The notes beneath the pieces are model-generated. The model saw nothing but the letters and a program-made list of their open reading frames with translations, searched no databases and had not been told where the DNA came from. Of a stretch of DNA of 34,224 nt, positions 15,129-22,705 are shown piece by piece (positions within the stretch are counted from its first letter, which is position 1; every line of letters begins with the position of its first letter). The position numbers and the translations under genes were made by a program. Origin of the DNA: W11650 sp963545585 (GTDB lineage Bacteria > Bacillota > Clostridia > Lachnospirales > Vallitaleaceae); assembly GCA_963545585.1 (NCBI GenBank), contig CAUUKX010000009.1, positions 1-34,224 of the forward strand. The letters are read 5' to 3'.

Positions 15129-16040
15129 CTATCTTCTATCCCCCGCCAGCCATACGCCCGGTGCAGTCCCTTGTCTAATCACCTTTAAAATTTCCGCCAG
15201 CGCTCCTTCCTCGCTGACCGCCGCATAGTCAAACTTGGCCGTCGCCGCAAATTGTTTCCATTTCTCGGCTAAGCGCTTGACCACAAACAGCCTTTCCTTT
15301 TCCTGTAGCGGCAAACACCAATTAAGCAGCTCGGACGAGGATAAGTCAAACACAATCTGCTGATAACCGTCCTGCTTCAAAAGCCGCATAAAATCCTGTT
15401 TTTCCTCCGTCCGCAGCACTGCCAAATCCTCCGGTTTAGCCGGTCCATGCAAAATGTCCAGCCCGCCCTCATGCAGACAAAAGTCACGAACATTGACCTG
15501 ACCCAGTGTTTTCCAATAGAACAAAAAATCCGACAGCCGAAACGGAATAAATTCCTGACTGAAGTTTTGATAAGCATCAAAGGAAATCAACAGGGTCTTC
15601 TGGTGTCGACTAAGCTCTTTGGCCAGCCGGTAAGCCAAGTCGGATACGCCAATTCCGCCAAAGGGCGAATACAAATAGCTCCGTTCCGGCTCGTCTGTCC
15701 CGCTCACTGGTGTTTCCACCAGCCCTAACTGATAGAGCCGCTCCGTCAGACATTTGCAAATCGCACTTAACGGCTGATAACAAAAACATTCGCCTTCCTC
15801 TTGTGTTGGTGTTTGCCTCATCTTCAGCGTATTCTTTTGCTGCCACAAATCTGCCGCCGTTTCTCTTTGCTCATCTGGCTCAGCCGGCAGCAGCCAAATC
15901 ATTTTTTCAGCCAGTGTATCCGGCAGTATTTCATCGCTCTCACAGCTATGAACTTCCCAGCTGCTGCCGCTCCAAGCTAACCCTTCCGCTAATTTTTCCT
16001 GATATTCCCGGTCGTTTAAGGCTAAATAAATCAGAATCAT
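15129..16040 (-). CDS. tadZ: TadZ/CpaE-like protein with degenerate P-loop, first gene of Tad operon
   Basis: A 303-residue protein with a MinD/ParA-like shape, probably the TadZ/CpaE localisation factor of the pilus. The N-terminal ~110 residues look like the divergent receiver-like domain of CpaE. The ATPase-like part begins YLYSPFGGIGVSDLAYRLAKEL (about 123-144). This sits where TadZ proteins have SPKGGxGKTT, but both lysines are replaced (F and V), so nucleotide hydrolysis is unlikely. TLLISFDAYQNF and QIVFDLSSS match the later strands. The ATG at 16040 has GGGGTGG close upstream and is preferred to the ATG at 16052. Its place before tadA supports the assignment, but overall similarity is weak. 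Confidence 0.65.
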   Translation of the reverse strand: MILIYLALNDREYQEKLAEGLAWSGSSWEVHSCESDEILPDTLAEKMIWLLPAEPDEQRETAADLWQQKNTLKMRQTPTQEEGECFCYQPLSAICKCLTERLYQLGLVETPVSGTDEPERSYLYSPFGGIGVSDLAYRLAKELSRHQKTLLISFDAYQNFSQEFIPFRLSDFLFYWKTLGQVNVRDFCLHEGGLDILHGPAKPEDLAVLRTEEKQDFMRLLKQDGYQQIVFDLSSSELLNWCLPLQEKERLFVVKRLAEKWKQFAATAKFDYAAVSEEGALAEILKVIRQGTAPGVWLAGDRR

Positions 16041-16052
16041 ATTCCACCCCAT

Positions 16053-16208
16053 TTCTCATTTTAGGCTGCGGGCATCGGCTGTCCACCGAATTCCCAACTG
16101 GGAATTTCTTAATTGCTCTCCCGCCGCACCAGCCTTTCGCCTTGTTTTTCTCTTTTTTTATCTTAGCATTTTGACCGGCAAAAGTCGTCCGCTAATTGTG
16201 GAATTTGG
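16053..16208 (-). promoter_or_regulatory. Leader and possible promoter region of the Tad operon
   Basis: On the minus strand, TAAGAT (near 16160-16165) could be a -10 box, but no good -35 is present at the right distance, as expected for an activator-dependent promoter. The leader contains an 18-bp palindrome AATTCCCA-ac-TGGGAATT (16089-16106), about 50 bp before the tadZ start, which could be an operator or an RNA hairpin. Phased 11-bp repeats lie upstream at 16209-16252. Confidence 0.4.
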
Positions 16209-16252
16209 TTAGAAAATGATTTGCATTTCATTAGAAAATGATTAGAAATGAT
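16209..16252. repeat. 11-bp phased direct repeats upstream of the Tad operon
   Basis: TTAGAAAATGATT occurs at 16209 and 16231, and TTAGAAATGAT at 16242, so the copies fall on an 11-bp lattice (0, +22, +33), with a related AT-rich unit TTTGCATTTCA filling the missing step. Sites one helical turn apart lie on the same face of DNA, typical of cooperative binding by a regulator. They are about 45-90 bp upstream of the putative -10 box of the tad operon. Confidence 0.6.
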
Positions 16253-16262
16253 AAGCTAAAAA

Positions 16263-16348
16263 GTTACAAGTCCCGGTAATCTGTCGAAAACGAATGATAA
16301 GTGTGGGCGTTAAGCAAATATCATGACCTGCTTATCTGAACTTGTAAT
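16263..16348. repeat. Short copy of family A element
   Basis: The segment runs from GTTACAAGTCCCGG to CTTATCTGAACTTGTAAT and contains the family core GCGTTAAGCAAAT (16307-16319). Its ends GTTACAAG and CTTGTAAT are inverted. It is about 60 bp shorter than the copies at 7694 and 20013, missing the portion with ATGCTT and CAAACTTTCCGG, and looks like an internal deletion derivative. Confidence 0.65.
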
Positions 16349-16385
16349 AAAAAAAGAAGCCTCCGCAGAGTACTTCTTTTTTGTT
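16349..16385 (-). terminator. Intrinsic terminator downstream of tpx
   Basis: Read on the minus strand the hairpin is GAAG-ta-CTC-tgcg-GAG-g-CTTC, followed directly by TTTTTT and preceded by AAAAAA, so it could work in both directions. It is about 130 bp past the tpx stop codon, on the far side of a GC-rich repeat. Confidence 0.75.
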
Positions 16386-16441
16386 TATTTTATTTTTCTT
16401 CTCTCCACTTTCCCATAAGCGAAAGCAGAGGGCACAACTAT

Positions 16442-16488
16442 CCTGCCTGCTCGAAAGTTCTGCTTTCTGCCCCGGGCGGGCGGTCTGC
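16442..16488. repeat. GC-rich hairpin repeat (family B) downstream of tpx
   Basis: The copy reads CTGCTCGAAAGTTCTGCTTTC, then GCCCCGGGCGGGCGGTCTGC. Stem 1 is GAAAGT-tct-GCTTTC, with one G-T pair where other copies have G-C. Stem 2 is the GCCC/GGGC type with one extra C. It lies between tpx and its terminator. Confidence 0.75.
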
Positions 16489-16514
16489 TCAATAATCTGC
16501 CGCACCACCAAAAG

Positions 16515-17024
16515 CTAAAATCCTTCTATCGCCTTCAGCACCTTATCATAATCCGGATGATTGGCAACCTCTGATACATACTCAATATAGCGAACCATAC
16601 CCTCTTTATCAATGCCGACAATTCCTCGGCTAAGCAGGCGCATTCCCTCCAGTTCAAAACCATACTTATGGGCAAAATCCAAATCCCGATAATCCGACAG
16701 CATCAGCAGATTCTTAATGCCCTCGACTGCACAAAACCGTTTCTGGGCAAAAGGTAAATCAGTTGAAATCGTTAAAATCACCATATCTTCCAGCCTATCC
16801 ATTTCGGTATTAAAACGCTTCGTCTGGGTTTCACAAACCTCAGTATCAATCGATGGAACTGCACTGATCAGCACGTTCTTACCTTTCAAATCCGATAAAT
16901 GAAACTCACTCAAGTCGCCTTTAATCGCCTTAAAATCCGGTGCTGCATCGCCGACTTTCACTTCCGTCCCCAACAAAACCGCCGGTGCTCCGGCAAAAGT
17001 AACTATATTTGTTCTTCTTTCCAT
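16515..17024 (-). CDS. tpx: Thiol peroxidase (atypical 2-Cys peroxiredoxin)
   Basis: A 169-residue cytoplasmic peroxiredoxin that reduces hydroperoxides, particularly lipid peroxides, with thioredoxin. The peroxidatic cysteine is C64 in VPSIDTEVCETQT and the resolving cysteine is C98 in RFCAVEGI; both motifs and the spacing match E. coli Tpx. The protein is full length, ending in DYDKVLKAIEGF. It stands alone, with its own terminator downstream and repeats on that side. In an anaerobe with a glycyl radical enzyme, peroxide defence of this kind makes sense, but no direct link is visible. Confidence 0.95.
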   Translation of the reverse strand: MERRTNIVTFAGAPAVLLGTEVKVGDAAPDFKAIKGDLSEFHLSDLKGKNVLISAVPSIDTEVCETQTKRFNTEMDRLEDMVILTISTDLPFAQKRFCAVEGIKNLLMLSDYRDLDFAHKYGFELEGMRLLSRGIVGIDKEGMVRYIEYVSEVANHPDYDKVLKAIEGF

Positions 17025-17348
17025 TTTTTCTCATCCTTTCTTACCTAAACTACTCTCATCTTTGCGCTGCTGCCTCCATAATATTCTTTCCATCCTGTTT
17101 TTCTTTATTCACCTATGCAAATCGAGCAGCAAAAACGCCTTTTCCATCGGCTGTATCGCCGTCAAAAATTTTATTTTCTCCTCTATCCTTACCTTTCTAA
17201 CTATTATACTTAATTTTTAAAAAAATGGAATGAATTTTTTTGTTAAGAACGCAACTTTTTCTCTTTGCACGAGCAAACACTGTTTTCATATACCGCTTAT
17301 CCAAAACTAAAAAACATTTTAATACCAATCCCCAACAAAGAAAAACTG
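17025..17348. other. Intergenic region between the lipoprotein gene and tpx
   Basis: No gene was seen. On the minus strand TATAAT (17203-17208) could be the -10 box of the tpx promoter, giving a leader of roughly 170 bases; no clear -35 box is present at the right spacing. The remaining sequence is AT-rich. I found no convincing terminator for the lipoprotein gene. Confidence 0.45.
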
Positions 17349-18578
17349 CTACCGAATATTCACTTTTATAAACCTTTCTTCTATGTAATCATGTAGAATT
17401 ACACAATTCTCGGTTGAAAAAATTTTAATTGATTTATTTTCCAATGGAACATTGATTTTCTCATAATACAATTCGCCATTTTTAAATTCAAGCAAATATA
17501 TAACCTGATCCAACGTTGTTGCCATAAACCGAACTCTGTCATTCTCCACAGGCAAGCCATGCAATTGACGCAGATAGCCAAAAGGCGCAGAATAAAACGT
17601 CCCATCCTGCATATTAAACACCAATATCCTGCCAACCTCATTATTTTCTGTCTGCACCGATGCAATCAACACCTGACCAGAAAAAGTATAGTCCAACATT
17701 CTGTACTTTTGAGGAAAGGGAATCCTTTTTTTTATGCCATCCAGATCCATTGCCATAAAATAAGCCTGCTTTTCTTTTGGATTTTCCCAAAAAGAAATAA
17801 ATTGATTGCCGCTTCGTTCGGTATGACAGTCAAATTTTTGGAAATCGTCTGGAATAGGATAATCTATTTTTTGAAATGCGCCGTTTTCCAATTTATAAAA
17901 ATTAAGCTCTTTTATTTCCTCATCTGCCGTCCATTCCGATGCCGGTTCCATCAATAAAATTCCAGAATCTAACTTGATCAACTCCGGTATAATCCAAAAA
18001 GAATTAACACTTACTTCGGTTCGAATTTCCTTAAATTCTTCCTTATCTCCATACAGTACGGAATAGACAGATTCCGTGTCTTCAAGTTTGATGCCCAGCA
18101 CAATATATTTCTCATCTGCAAAATAAGCCTCTGACACACAATAATGGTCAAACGAAGCTAATATCTCTATTTTTTCCTGGTCATATATTTTATAGATGCC
18201 TATTTGCTCGGTTTGTTCTATAATCCCCTGTGCCATTGGATGTTTATCTGTTCTTTTTTTTTGGACTGCAAATAAAATTCTGCTCCTATCGGCATCTAAA
18301 ATCTTGATTTTGTATTTCGCTCTGTCTATTTTGGCGGCCTCGTATATGCCTAACTCTGAAAAGGTATAAAATACTGAATTTAGCTTCAGCTTTTTTTCTT
18401 CGCTGAATTCTCCGGTTTTATCTGTTTTTTCACTTAGCGGTGCTGTGTCTTTTTGATTTTCGACCACCGTCGTATTTCCATTCCTCGCTTCTTTCGGGGT
18501 TGCTTCCTTTTGAGCACAAGAAATCAAAAAAAAGGCTATCACAAATATTACTATCCATCTCATTTTTTTATAAAACAT
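17349..18578 (-). CDS. Putative lipoprotein of unknown function
   Basis: A 409-residue secreted lipoprotein. The signal peptide is MFYKKMRWIVIFVIAFFLIS followed by the lipobox cysteine at residue 21 and then a lysine/glutamate/threonine-rich linker. The mature part has many alternating short strands with aromatic and acidic turns (for example ILFAVQKKR, YIVLGIKLEDTESVYSVLYG, ILVFNMQDGTFY, VIYLLEFKNGELYYEKI), suggesting a beta-propeller. I do not recognise the family. I chose the ATG at 18578 over the more upstream frame start because AGGAGA lies 8 bases before it and the signal peptide begins there. The gene looks more AT-rich than its neighbours and stands alone, so it may have been acquired. 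Confidence 0.75.
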   Translation of the reverse strand: MFYKKMRWIVIFVIAFFLISCAQKEATPKEARNGNTTVVENQKDTAPLSEKTDKTGEFSEEKKLKLNSVFYTFSELGIYEAAKIDRAKYKIKILDADRSRILFAVQKKRTDKHPMAQGIIEQTEQIGIYKIYDQEKIEILASFDHYCVSEAYFADEKYIVLGIKLEDTESVYSVLYGDKEEFKEIRTEVSVNSFWIIPELIKLDSGILLMEPASEWTADEEIKELNFYKLENGAFQKIDYPIPDDFQKFDCHTERSGNQFISFWENPKEKQAYFMAMDLDGIKKRIPFPQKYRMLDYTFSGQVLIASVQTENNEVGRILVFNMQDGTFYSAPFGYLRQLHGLPVENDRVRFMATTLDQVIYLLEFKNGELYYEKINVPLENKSIKIFSTENCVILHDYIEERFIKVNIR

Positions 18579-18630
18579 AGCCGTCTCCTTTCCTGATGAA
18601 CTATCTTTCCATTGCTTTTCCCTAAATTGC

Positions 18631-18690
18631 CAACTCAACTTTCCCCTGATTGAAATACTCCGTATTTCTGCTTAGGCGGGTGATCTGCCT
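18631..18690. repeat. GC-rich hairpin repeat (family B) upstream of the lipoprotein gene
   Basis: CAACTCAACTTTCCCCTGAT precedes GAAATAC-tcc-GTATTTC (18652-18668), then GCTTAGGCGGGTGATCTGCC and AAAAAA. The first stem is perfectly paired although its sequence differs from the other copies. The second stem is weaker and would rely on G-U pairs. It lies in the likely leader or promoter region of the lipoprotein gene. Confidence 0.75.
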
Positions 18691-18784
18691 AAAAAAAGAT
18701 TTTCTATTTTTGCAAAATATAAGAAAGCGGTTTCTAAATATCCTATTTCTGTATATTTGTACCTATTAGAATCTCTGCATTTCT

Positions 18785-19480
18785 TTACTGTAAAAATCCA
18801 GCAAACAAGCTGGCAAAAACAATCGTCATGATGCCGGCAATCGCTACCGACAAACTGCTCATCGCACCTTCAATTTCGCCAATCTCCATCGCCTTGCTGG
18901 TGCCGATTACATGCGAAGCCGTTCCCAAAGCCAAGCCGACCGAAATCGGGTGCTTGATTTTAAACACCTTGCAAATCCATTCGCCCAAAACGCTGCCCAA
19001 AATTCCGGTCAGGACAATGGCCGTAACCGTAATAGTCGAATTGCCGCCCAATTCCTCGCTTAAACCAATCCCAATCGCCGTGGTAATCGATTTGGGCAAA
19101 AAAGTAACATACTGCTGATGATTCAGCTTCATCACATAAGATAGTGCCAAAATACAAATGAGTCCCGACAATGTACCGGAGAGAACCGCCAGCAAAATAG
19201 CCTTGTAATTTTTACGCAGATGATGAAACTGCCGGTACAGCGGCAAAGCTAAACAAATCGTGGCCGGTGTGATAAAATACGTTAAATACCTCGCTCCCCG
19301 GTCATACTGCTCATAGGAAATCCCGGTCAGGCGCAGAAATAAAATAATAAAAGCAATCGACAACATCAATGGATTAAGCAGCGGCGTATTCCAGCGCTGC
19401 CGGAGTTTCAGCGCTCCCCAGTAAGTCCCGACCGATAAAAACGAACCAAAAAACAGCGAATTTTTTAAAATCTCATTCAT
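18785..19480 (-). CDS. lrgB: LrgB/CidB family membrane protein
   Basis: A 231-residue polytopic membrane protein of the LrgB/CidB family. These proteins act with LrgA/CidA in control of cell lysis or as small-metabolite transporters such as pyruvate. Family features include LNPLMLSIAFIILFL near the N-terminus, YFITPATICLALPLYRQ, LPKSITTAIGIGLSEELGG, TAIVLTGILGSVLGEWICK and GLALGTASHVIGTSKAMEIGEIEGAMSSLSVAIAG. Length is normal. The start codon overlaps the lrgA stop region by 8 bases, indicating translational coupling. No LytTR-type regulator is adjacent. Confidence 0.93.
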   Translation of the reverse strand: MNEILKNSLFFGSFLSVGTYWGALKLRQRWNTPLLNPLMLSIAFIILFLRLTGISYEQYDRGARYLTYFITPATICLALPLYRQFHHLRKNYKAILLAVLSGTLSGLICILALSYVMKLNHQQYVTFLPKSITTAIGIGLSEELGGNSTITVTAIVLTGILGSVLGEWICKVFKIKHPISVGLALGTASHVIGTSKAMEIGEIEGAMSSLSVAIAGIMTIVFASLFAGFLQ

Positions 19481-19829
19481 TGCCCTGCTCCTTTGTCAAA
19501 ATCAGATCAGCTACCTTGCCAGTCACTACCGTTACTACAACCGTGCTGATAAAAATCAGCGCCAATGCTTCCAACAGAATCGACTTAACCTCATCAAAAA
19601 TATTCATCAAATTCACTCCCGGTGCGATAAACAGCAGCGGCAAGCAAACCAGCAAAAAATCACCGGCTCCTTCCACTCTTTCTGGCTTCAGCGCACCAGT
19701 CTGCAAAACCAAGAATAAAATTACCAGCCCGTAAACACTGGCCGGTACTGGCAAGCCCAGCAGCCGGTATAGCAGTTCAGAAACAAAAGTAATCCCCAAA
19801 ATAACCCCTAATTGTTTTAATTTTTCCAT
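19473..19829 (-). CDS. lrgA: LrgA/CidA family holin-like protein
   Basis: A 118-residue membrane protein of the LrgA/CidA family, the small partner of LrgB. It has four hydrophobic segments: LGVILGITFVSELLYRLLG, PVPASVYGLVILFLVLQTGAL, FLLVCLPLLFIAPGVNLMN, and ALALIFISTVVVTVVTGKVADL. The phrase LPVPASVYGLVILFL is the family signature. The open frame extends 59 codons upstream through repeat-like sequence, but family length and the conserved start MEKLKQLGVILG indicate the ATG at 19829. The ribosome binding site there is weak (GAGAG). It forms a two-gene operon with lrgB. Confidence 0.9.
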   Translation of the reverse strand: MEKLKQLGVILGITFVSELLYRLLGLPVPASVYGLVILFLVLQTGALKPERVEGAGDFLLVCLPLLFIAPGVNLMNIFDEVKSILLEALALIFISTVVVTVVTGKVADLILTKEQGNE

Positions 19830-19953
19830 AATTTTACTCTCAATTTTTCCCTGTGCAAGAGGCTTTCCTGCGCTGGTGCACAACGGTCTTTTACCGTTTC
19901 TCACACCAAAAAATCGAAGTTCTCCTTTACTAAAAATAACTTTAAACGCCCAA

Positions 19954-19990
19954 AAACCACTCTTTCCGGTTTCGCCCCAAAGAGTGGTTT
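19954..19990 (-). terminator. Strong intrinsic terminator hairpin
   Basis: A perfect 12-bp stem pairs AAACCACTCTTT (19954-19965) with AAAGAGTGGTTT (19979-19990) around a 13-base loop. On the minus strand the T-run TTTTT follows immediately, so it would stop transcription coming from the yjfB-like gene before lrgA. T-rich sequence on the plus side makes it potentially bidirectional. Confidence 0.8.
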
Positions 19991-20012
19991 CTTTGCTTTT
20001 TTTCAAACATGC

Positions 20013-20160
20013 CGTTTAGACAAGAATTCCTAATGCACCGAAATATCGGTGAGTTGTAAGTGCAGCGTTAAGCAAATGAATAATTATGCTTAATTCGCTT
20101 CCAGAGAGCAAACTTCCCCGGCATATCAAACATAAAACATCTGCCTGCCTAAACTGTAAC
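20013..20160. repeat. Family A dispersed element, full copy
   Basis: The copy starts CGTTTAGACAAGAATTCC and contains a hairpin CACCGA-aata-TCGGTG (about 20035-20050), the core GCGTTAAGCAAATG (20065-20078), ATGCTTAAT, CCAGAGAGCAAACTT and GGCATATCAA. It ends CTGCCTGCCTAAACTGTAAC. The two ends are inverted versions of each other (GTTTAGACAAG against CTGCCTAAAC). No target-site duplication can be identified with confidence. Confidence 0.75.
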
Positions 20161-20164
20161 CAAT

Positions 20165-20359
20165 TTACAAACGAACATCAATATTGCTGCCCAAATGAGG
20201 ATTGACACTGCGCTCCATCGCAGCGGTACTTTTTTCAATCATCTCAACCAGCGCTTCGCCCTCCTGTTTCATAACATCCTTCACGTTTTTGGCAAAACCG
20301 ATTGCCCAATCGCTTCTGGTCTGCGCCAATTTCATTACACTAATCGTCCCTGCGTCCAT
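20165..20359 (-). CDS. YjfB-family putative motility protein
   Basis: A 64-residue protein resembling the YjfB family, small proteins linked to motility in Bacillus and Clostridia. It runs MDAGTISVMKLAQTRSDWAIGFAKNVKDVMKQEGEALVEMIEKS and ends with MERSVNPHLGSNIDVRL; the closing PHLGxNID phrase is the family signature. It is predicted to be mostly helical, with no signal or membrane segment. The ATG at 20359 has AGGAAG 5 bases upstream, and the upstream frame extension is not needed. It lies 136 bp past the sensor kinase gene. A sigma-28-like sequence precedes it (20416-20441), fitting a flagellar role. Confidence 0.8.
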   Translation of the reverse strand: MDAGTISVMKLAQTRSDWAIGFAKNVKDVMKQEGEALVEMIEKSTAAMERSVNPHLGSNIDVRL

Positions 20360-20415
20360 TTTCTTCCTTTCCGCCGCTTTCCCTGCGGCTCTTGACGTCC
20401 TTAATTGAGTATACT

Positions 20416-20441
20416 TTATCAACAGTTTCCGCTGCATTTGA
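20416..20441 (-). promoter_or_regulatory. Possible sigma-28-like promoter of the yjfB-like gene
   Basis: On the minus strand TCAA (20438-20441) is followed after 14 bp by GTTGATAA (20416-20423), compared with the flagellar sigma consensus TAAA-N15-GCCGATAA. The match is partial and the spacer one base short. A sigma-A-like TATACT also lies nearby (about 20410-20415), so the assignment is tentative. Confidence 0.3.
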
Positions 20442-20495
20442 CCGAAAAGCAGTTCTGAGCAAAGCCTTTAGAACTTTGCCAGATTCGCCAAAAAC

Positions 20496-21911
20496 TTAGG
20501 CCTCGGCCAAATCTTCTTTCAGCGGAAAAATCAACTCATATACTACTTCTTTACTTATATCGTCATTATAGACTCGGTACTTTACCTGCTGTGCTTTAAA
20601 AATTTCAGAGGCAATCGCCAAACCCAGACCCGTACCGTTTTTTTTAGCCTTGCCTTTATAAAAGCTGTCCCAAATATAGGGCAAATCAGCCGACTCAATC
20701 AAAGTCCCGTCATTGCGCAGCGTCAGACAGGCTTCCGTCGCCGTCCGGGTCAGTTCCAAACAAATCCGATGTGCTGCGTGCTTAATACTGTTGCTTAAAA
20801 TATTACTAATCGCCTGTTCCAGCCGAAAAGCATCGCCACATAGAGAAACCGGCATCAGCTCCACCGTAATTTCCTTGTTCTCTGCTTTCATAATCCATTC
20901 CTGTTTTTTGAGCAGCTCGCAGACAAGTCCAGCCAAATCAATTTCTTCTTTTTTATATATGGTCAGACCCGACTCCAAGCCAGACAAGTCCAAAAGCTCC
21001 TTGACGACTTTGCTCATTTTTTGACATTCGTCTAAAATAATCCCATAATACTCGGCCTGCTCTATTGGCTCAGCCAAACCATCGTTTAGCGCTTCGGTAT
21101 AGGAACTGATAACCGAAATCGGGGTTTGCAGTTCATGCGAAACCTGCGCAGTAAACCGCTTACGCAGCTTTTCCAACTGCTGTTTTTTGGCCAGTTCCGC
21201 CGTTAAGTCACTGATAGTTTTTTTCAAAATCAGTGTAATCTCATTTAATGTCGCCCCCAACTGCCCGATTTCATCGGCTCGCTGGCCTTCATAAGCCACG
21301 TCAAACTCCAACCGGCCAATTTTTTGGGCTAATTGATTGAGCTTAACCACCGGATCGGTAATTGACCGCGCCAGCCAATAAGCGACCGCCAAGCTAAGTA
21401 AAAAGCCCAGCGCCAACCCCTTCCAAATATACGCCCGAAAGACCTCCAGCGTTTCGTCAATAGTAATCACCGGAATTTCTAACCAAGCAAAGCGACTTTC
21501 ATCCATTTGACTTAAATAGCCAAGCCACAGCGAATTGGCCACCGGATAATTGGTTCGAATCACCACAGCGGTTTGATCGCCGTAGCGAATTTCCCGAACC
21601 GTCGTGCCCTGATTGTAGACATAGCGCTGGTTCTTATACAAAATCAGCGCCCGGTCAGCCGTAACATCTAACAGCGTAATCCGGCCCTCAAACTGATACC
21701 CTAAATAGTCCAGACTTTCCTCGATTTCGCTGTCAGTGCCGGCCATTTGCAGCTGCATTCGGATTTGATTGCCCGTCTGAATCATTTTATCAATTTTCTG
21801 CCGATAATACCGGCTTTCAATATAAGTATTCAGGCCTACGCTGAAAATCAAAGCCAAAACGGCAAAGGCCGCCACGAAAGAAAGCAGAACCCTAATTTTA
21901 AGCGATTTCAT
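20496..21911 (-). CDS. Sensor histidine kinase
   Basis: A 471-residue membrane sensor kinase. TM1 spans about residues 7-27, an extracytoplasmic sensor domain spans 28-158 and TM2 spans about 163-182. HAMP follows (ARSITDPVVKLNQLAQKIG, about 181-235), then a short coiled coil, and the HisKA helix with phospho-accepting H259 in SHELQTPIS. The HATPase domain has N-box NILSNSIKHA (about 370-379) and G2 box GTGLGLAIASEIF (about 426-438). All catalytic residues are present. The gene starts 8 bases after the response regulator stop, with AGGAGA upstream. The signal sensed is unknown; the extracytoplasmic domain is of double-dCache/PAS-like length but I cannot assign it. Confidence 0.93.
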   Translation of the reverse strand: MKSLKIRVLLSFVAAFAVLALIFSVGLNTYIESRYYRQKIDKMIQTGNQIRMQLQMAGTDSEIEESLDYLGYQFEGRITLLDVTADRALILYKNQRYVYNQGTTVREIRYGDQTAVVIRTNYPVANSLWLGYLSQMDESRFAWLEIPVITIDETLEVFRAYIWKGLALGFLLSLAVAYWLARSITDPVVKLNQLAQKIGRLEFDVAYEGQRADEIGQLGATLNEITLILKKTISDLTAELAKKQQLEKLRKRFTAQVSHELQTPISVISSYTEALNDGLAEPIEQAEYYGIILDECQKMSKVVKELLDLSGLESGLTIYKKEEIDLAGLVCELLKKQEWIMKAENKEITVELMPVSLCGDAFRLEQAISNILSNSIKHAAHRICLELTRTATEACLTLRNDGTLIESADLPYIWDSFYKGKAKKNGTGLGLAIASEIFKAQQVKYRVYNDDISKEVVYELIFPLKEDLAEA

Positions 21912-21919
21912 ACTATCTC

Positions 21920-22588
21920 CTAATCTAAACGATAGCCCATTCCCCGAATAGTCTTAATCCGTTCGCCCTCGCTGCCCAGCTTTTGCCGAAGCCGCTTGAC
22001 CACGGTATCAACCGTCCGATCTTCGCCATCGTAGTCATAGCCCCAAATTCGGTTCAAAATCTGATCGCGGCTTAACGCCTGCTTTTGATTATTTAAAAAA
22101 TAAAGCAGCAAATCGTATTCCTTCGGTGTCAGTTCCACCTCCGCACCGCTGACCGCAACTAACCGCGCAGAAGGATTGACCGCAATCCCGCCGCTGGCTA
22201 TGATTTCTTCCCGGTTTAATTTTCCGGCTCGGTTTAAAAGCGCTTTCACCCGGGCAATTAGCTCCCCCATTCGAAAAGGCTTTGCGACATAGTCGTCCGT
22301 CCCCAGCCGAAAACCGAATAAAGTATCCTCTTCGCTGTCTCTGGCGGTCAGCATAATGACCGGCACGGCCGAATCTTCCCGAACTTTTTTCAAGACATTC
22401 CAGCCGTCCAACTTCGGCATCATCACATCTAAAATCAGCAAATCGATATCATCACTGTTAAAAATCTCCAGAGCCTTGACTCCGTCTTCTGCTTCTAAGA
22501 CCCGAAAGCCCTCGCTGGTCAAGTATTTGACCACTATTTTCCGCAATCTTTCTTCATCTTCGGCAATTAAAATATGGATTTGATGCAT
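21920..22588 (-). CDS. OmpR/PhoB-family response regulator
   Basis: A 222-residue two-component regulator. The receiver domain (1-120) has the acidic pair EDE near the start, the phosphorylation site D54 in LLILDVMMPKLDG, T in MLTARDS and K in YVAKPF. The C-terminal winged-helix domain (about 130-222) contains VELTPKEYDLLLYFLNN and NRIWGYDYDGEDRTVDTVVKRLRQKLG. The ATG at 22588 has AGGAGG 8 bases upstream, so the longer frame is not used. It forms an operon with the sensor kinase. The target genes cannot be told from sequence. Confidence 0.95.
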   Translation of the reverse strand: MHQIHILIAEDEERLRKIVVKYLTSEGFRVLEAEDGVKALEIFNSDDIDLLILDVMMPKLDGWNVLKKVREDSAVPVIMLTARDSEEDTLFGFRLGTDDYVAKPFRMGELIARVKALLNRAGKLNREEIIASGGIAVNPSARLVAVSGAEVELTPKEYDLLLYFLNNQKQALSRDQILNRIWGYDYDGEDRTVDTVVKRLRQKLGSEGERIKTIRGMGYRLD

Positions 22589-22705
22589 CTTTTGCCTCCT
22601 GATTCCTTCCTTTCCCTTTACCCGCCAAGCTTCTATTTGAGCGAAACAAAAAGGTTTATTCCGTCTGCTTTCAGCCTGCAAAAAGCGTTGCCTTTTCGAT
22701 TTTAC

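Larger units (their letters stand above)
19830..20164. other. Intergenic region between yjfB-like gene and lrgA
   Basis: No gene is present. The region contains a strong terminator hairpin (19954-19990) and a complete family A element (20013-20160) abutting the 3' end of the yjfB-like gene. The part next to lrgA (about 19853-19900) is a degenerate stretch that begins like the GC-rich family. A promoter for lrgAB is not obvious. Confidence 0.55.
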
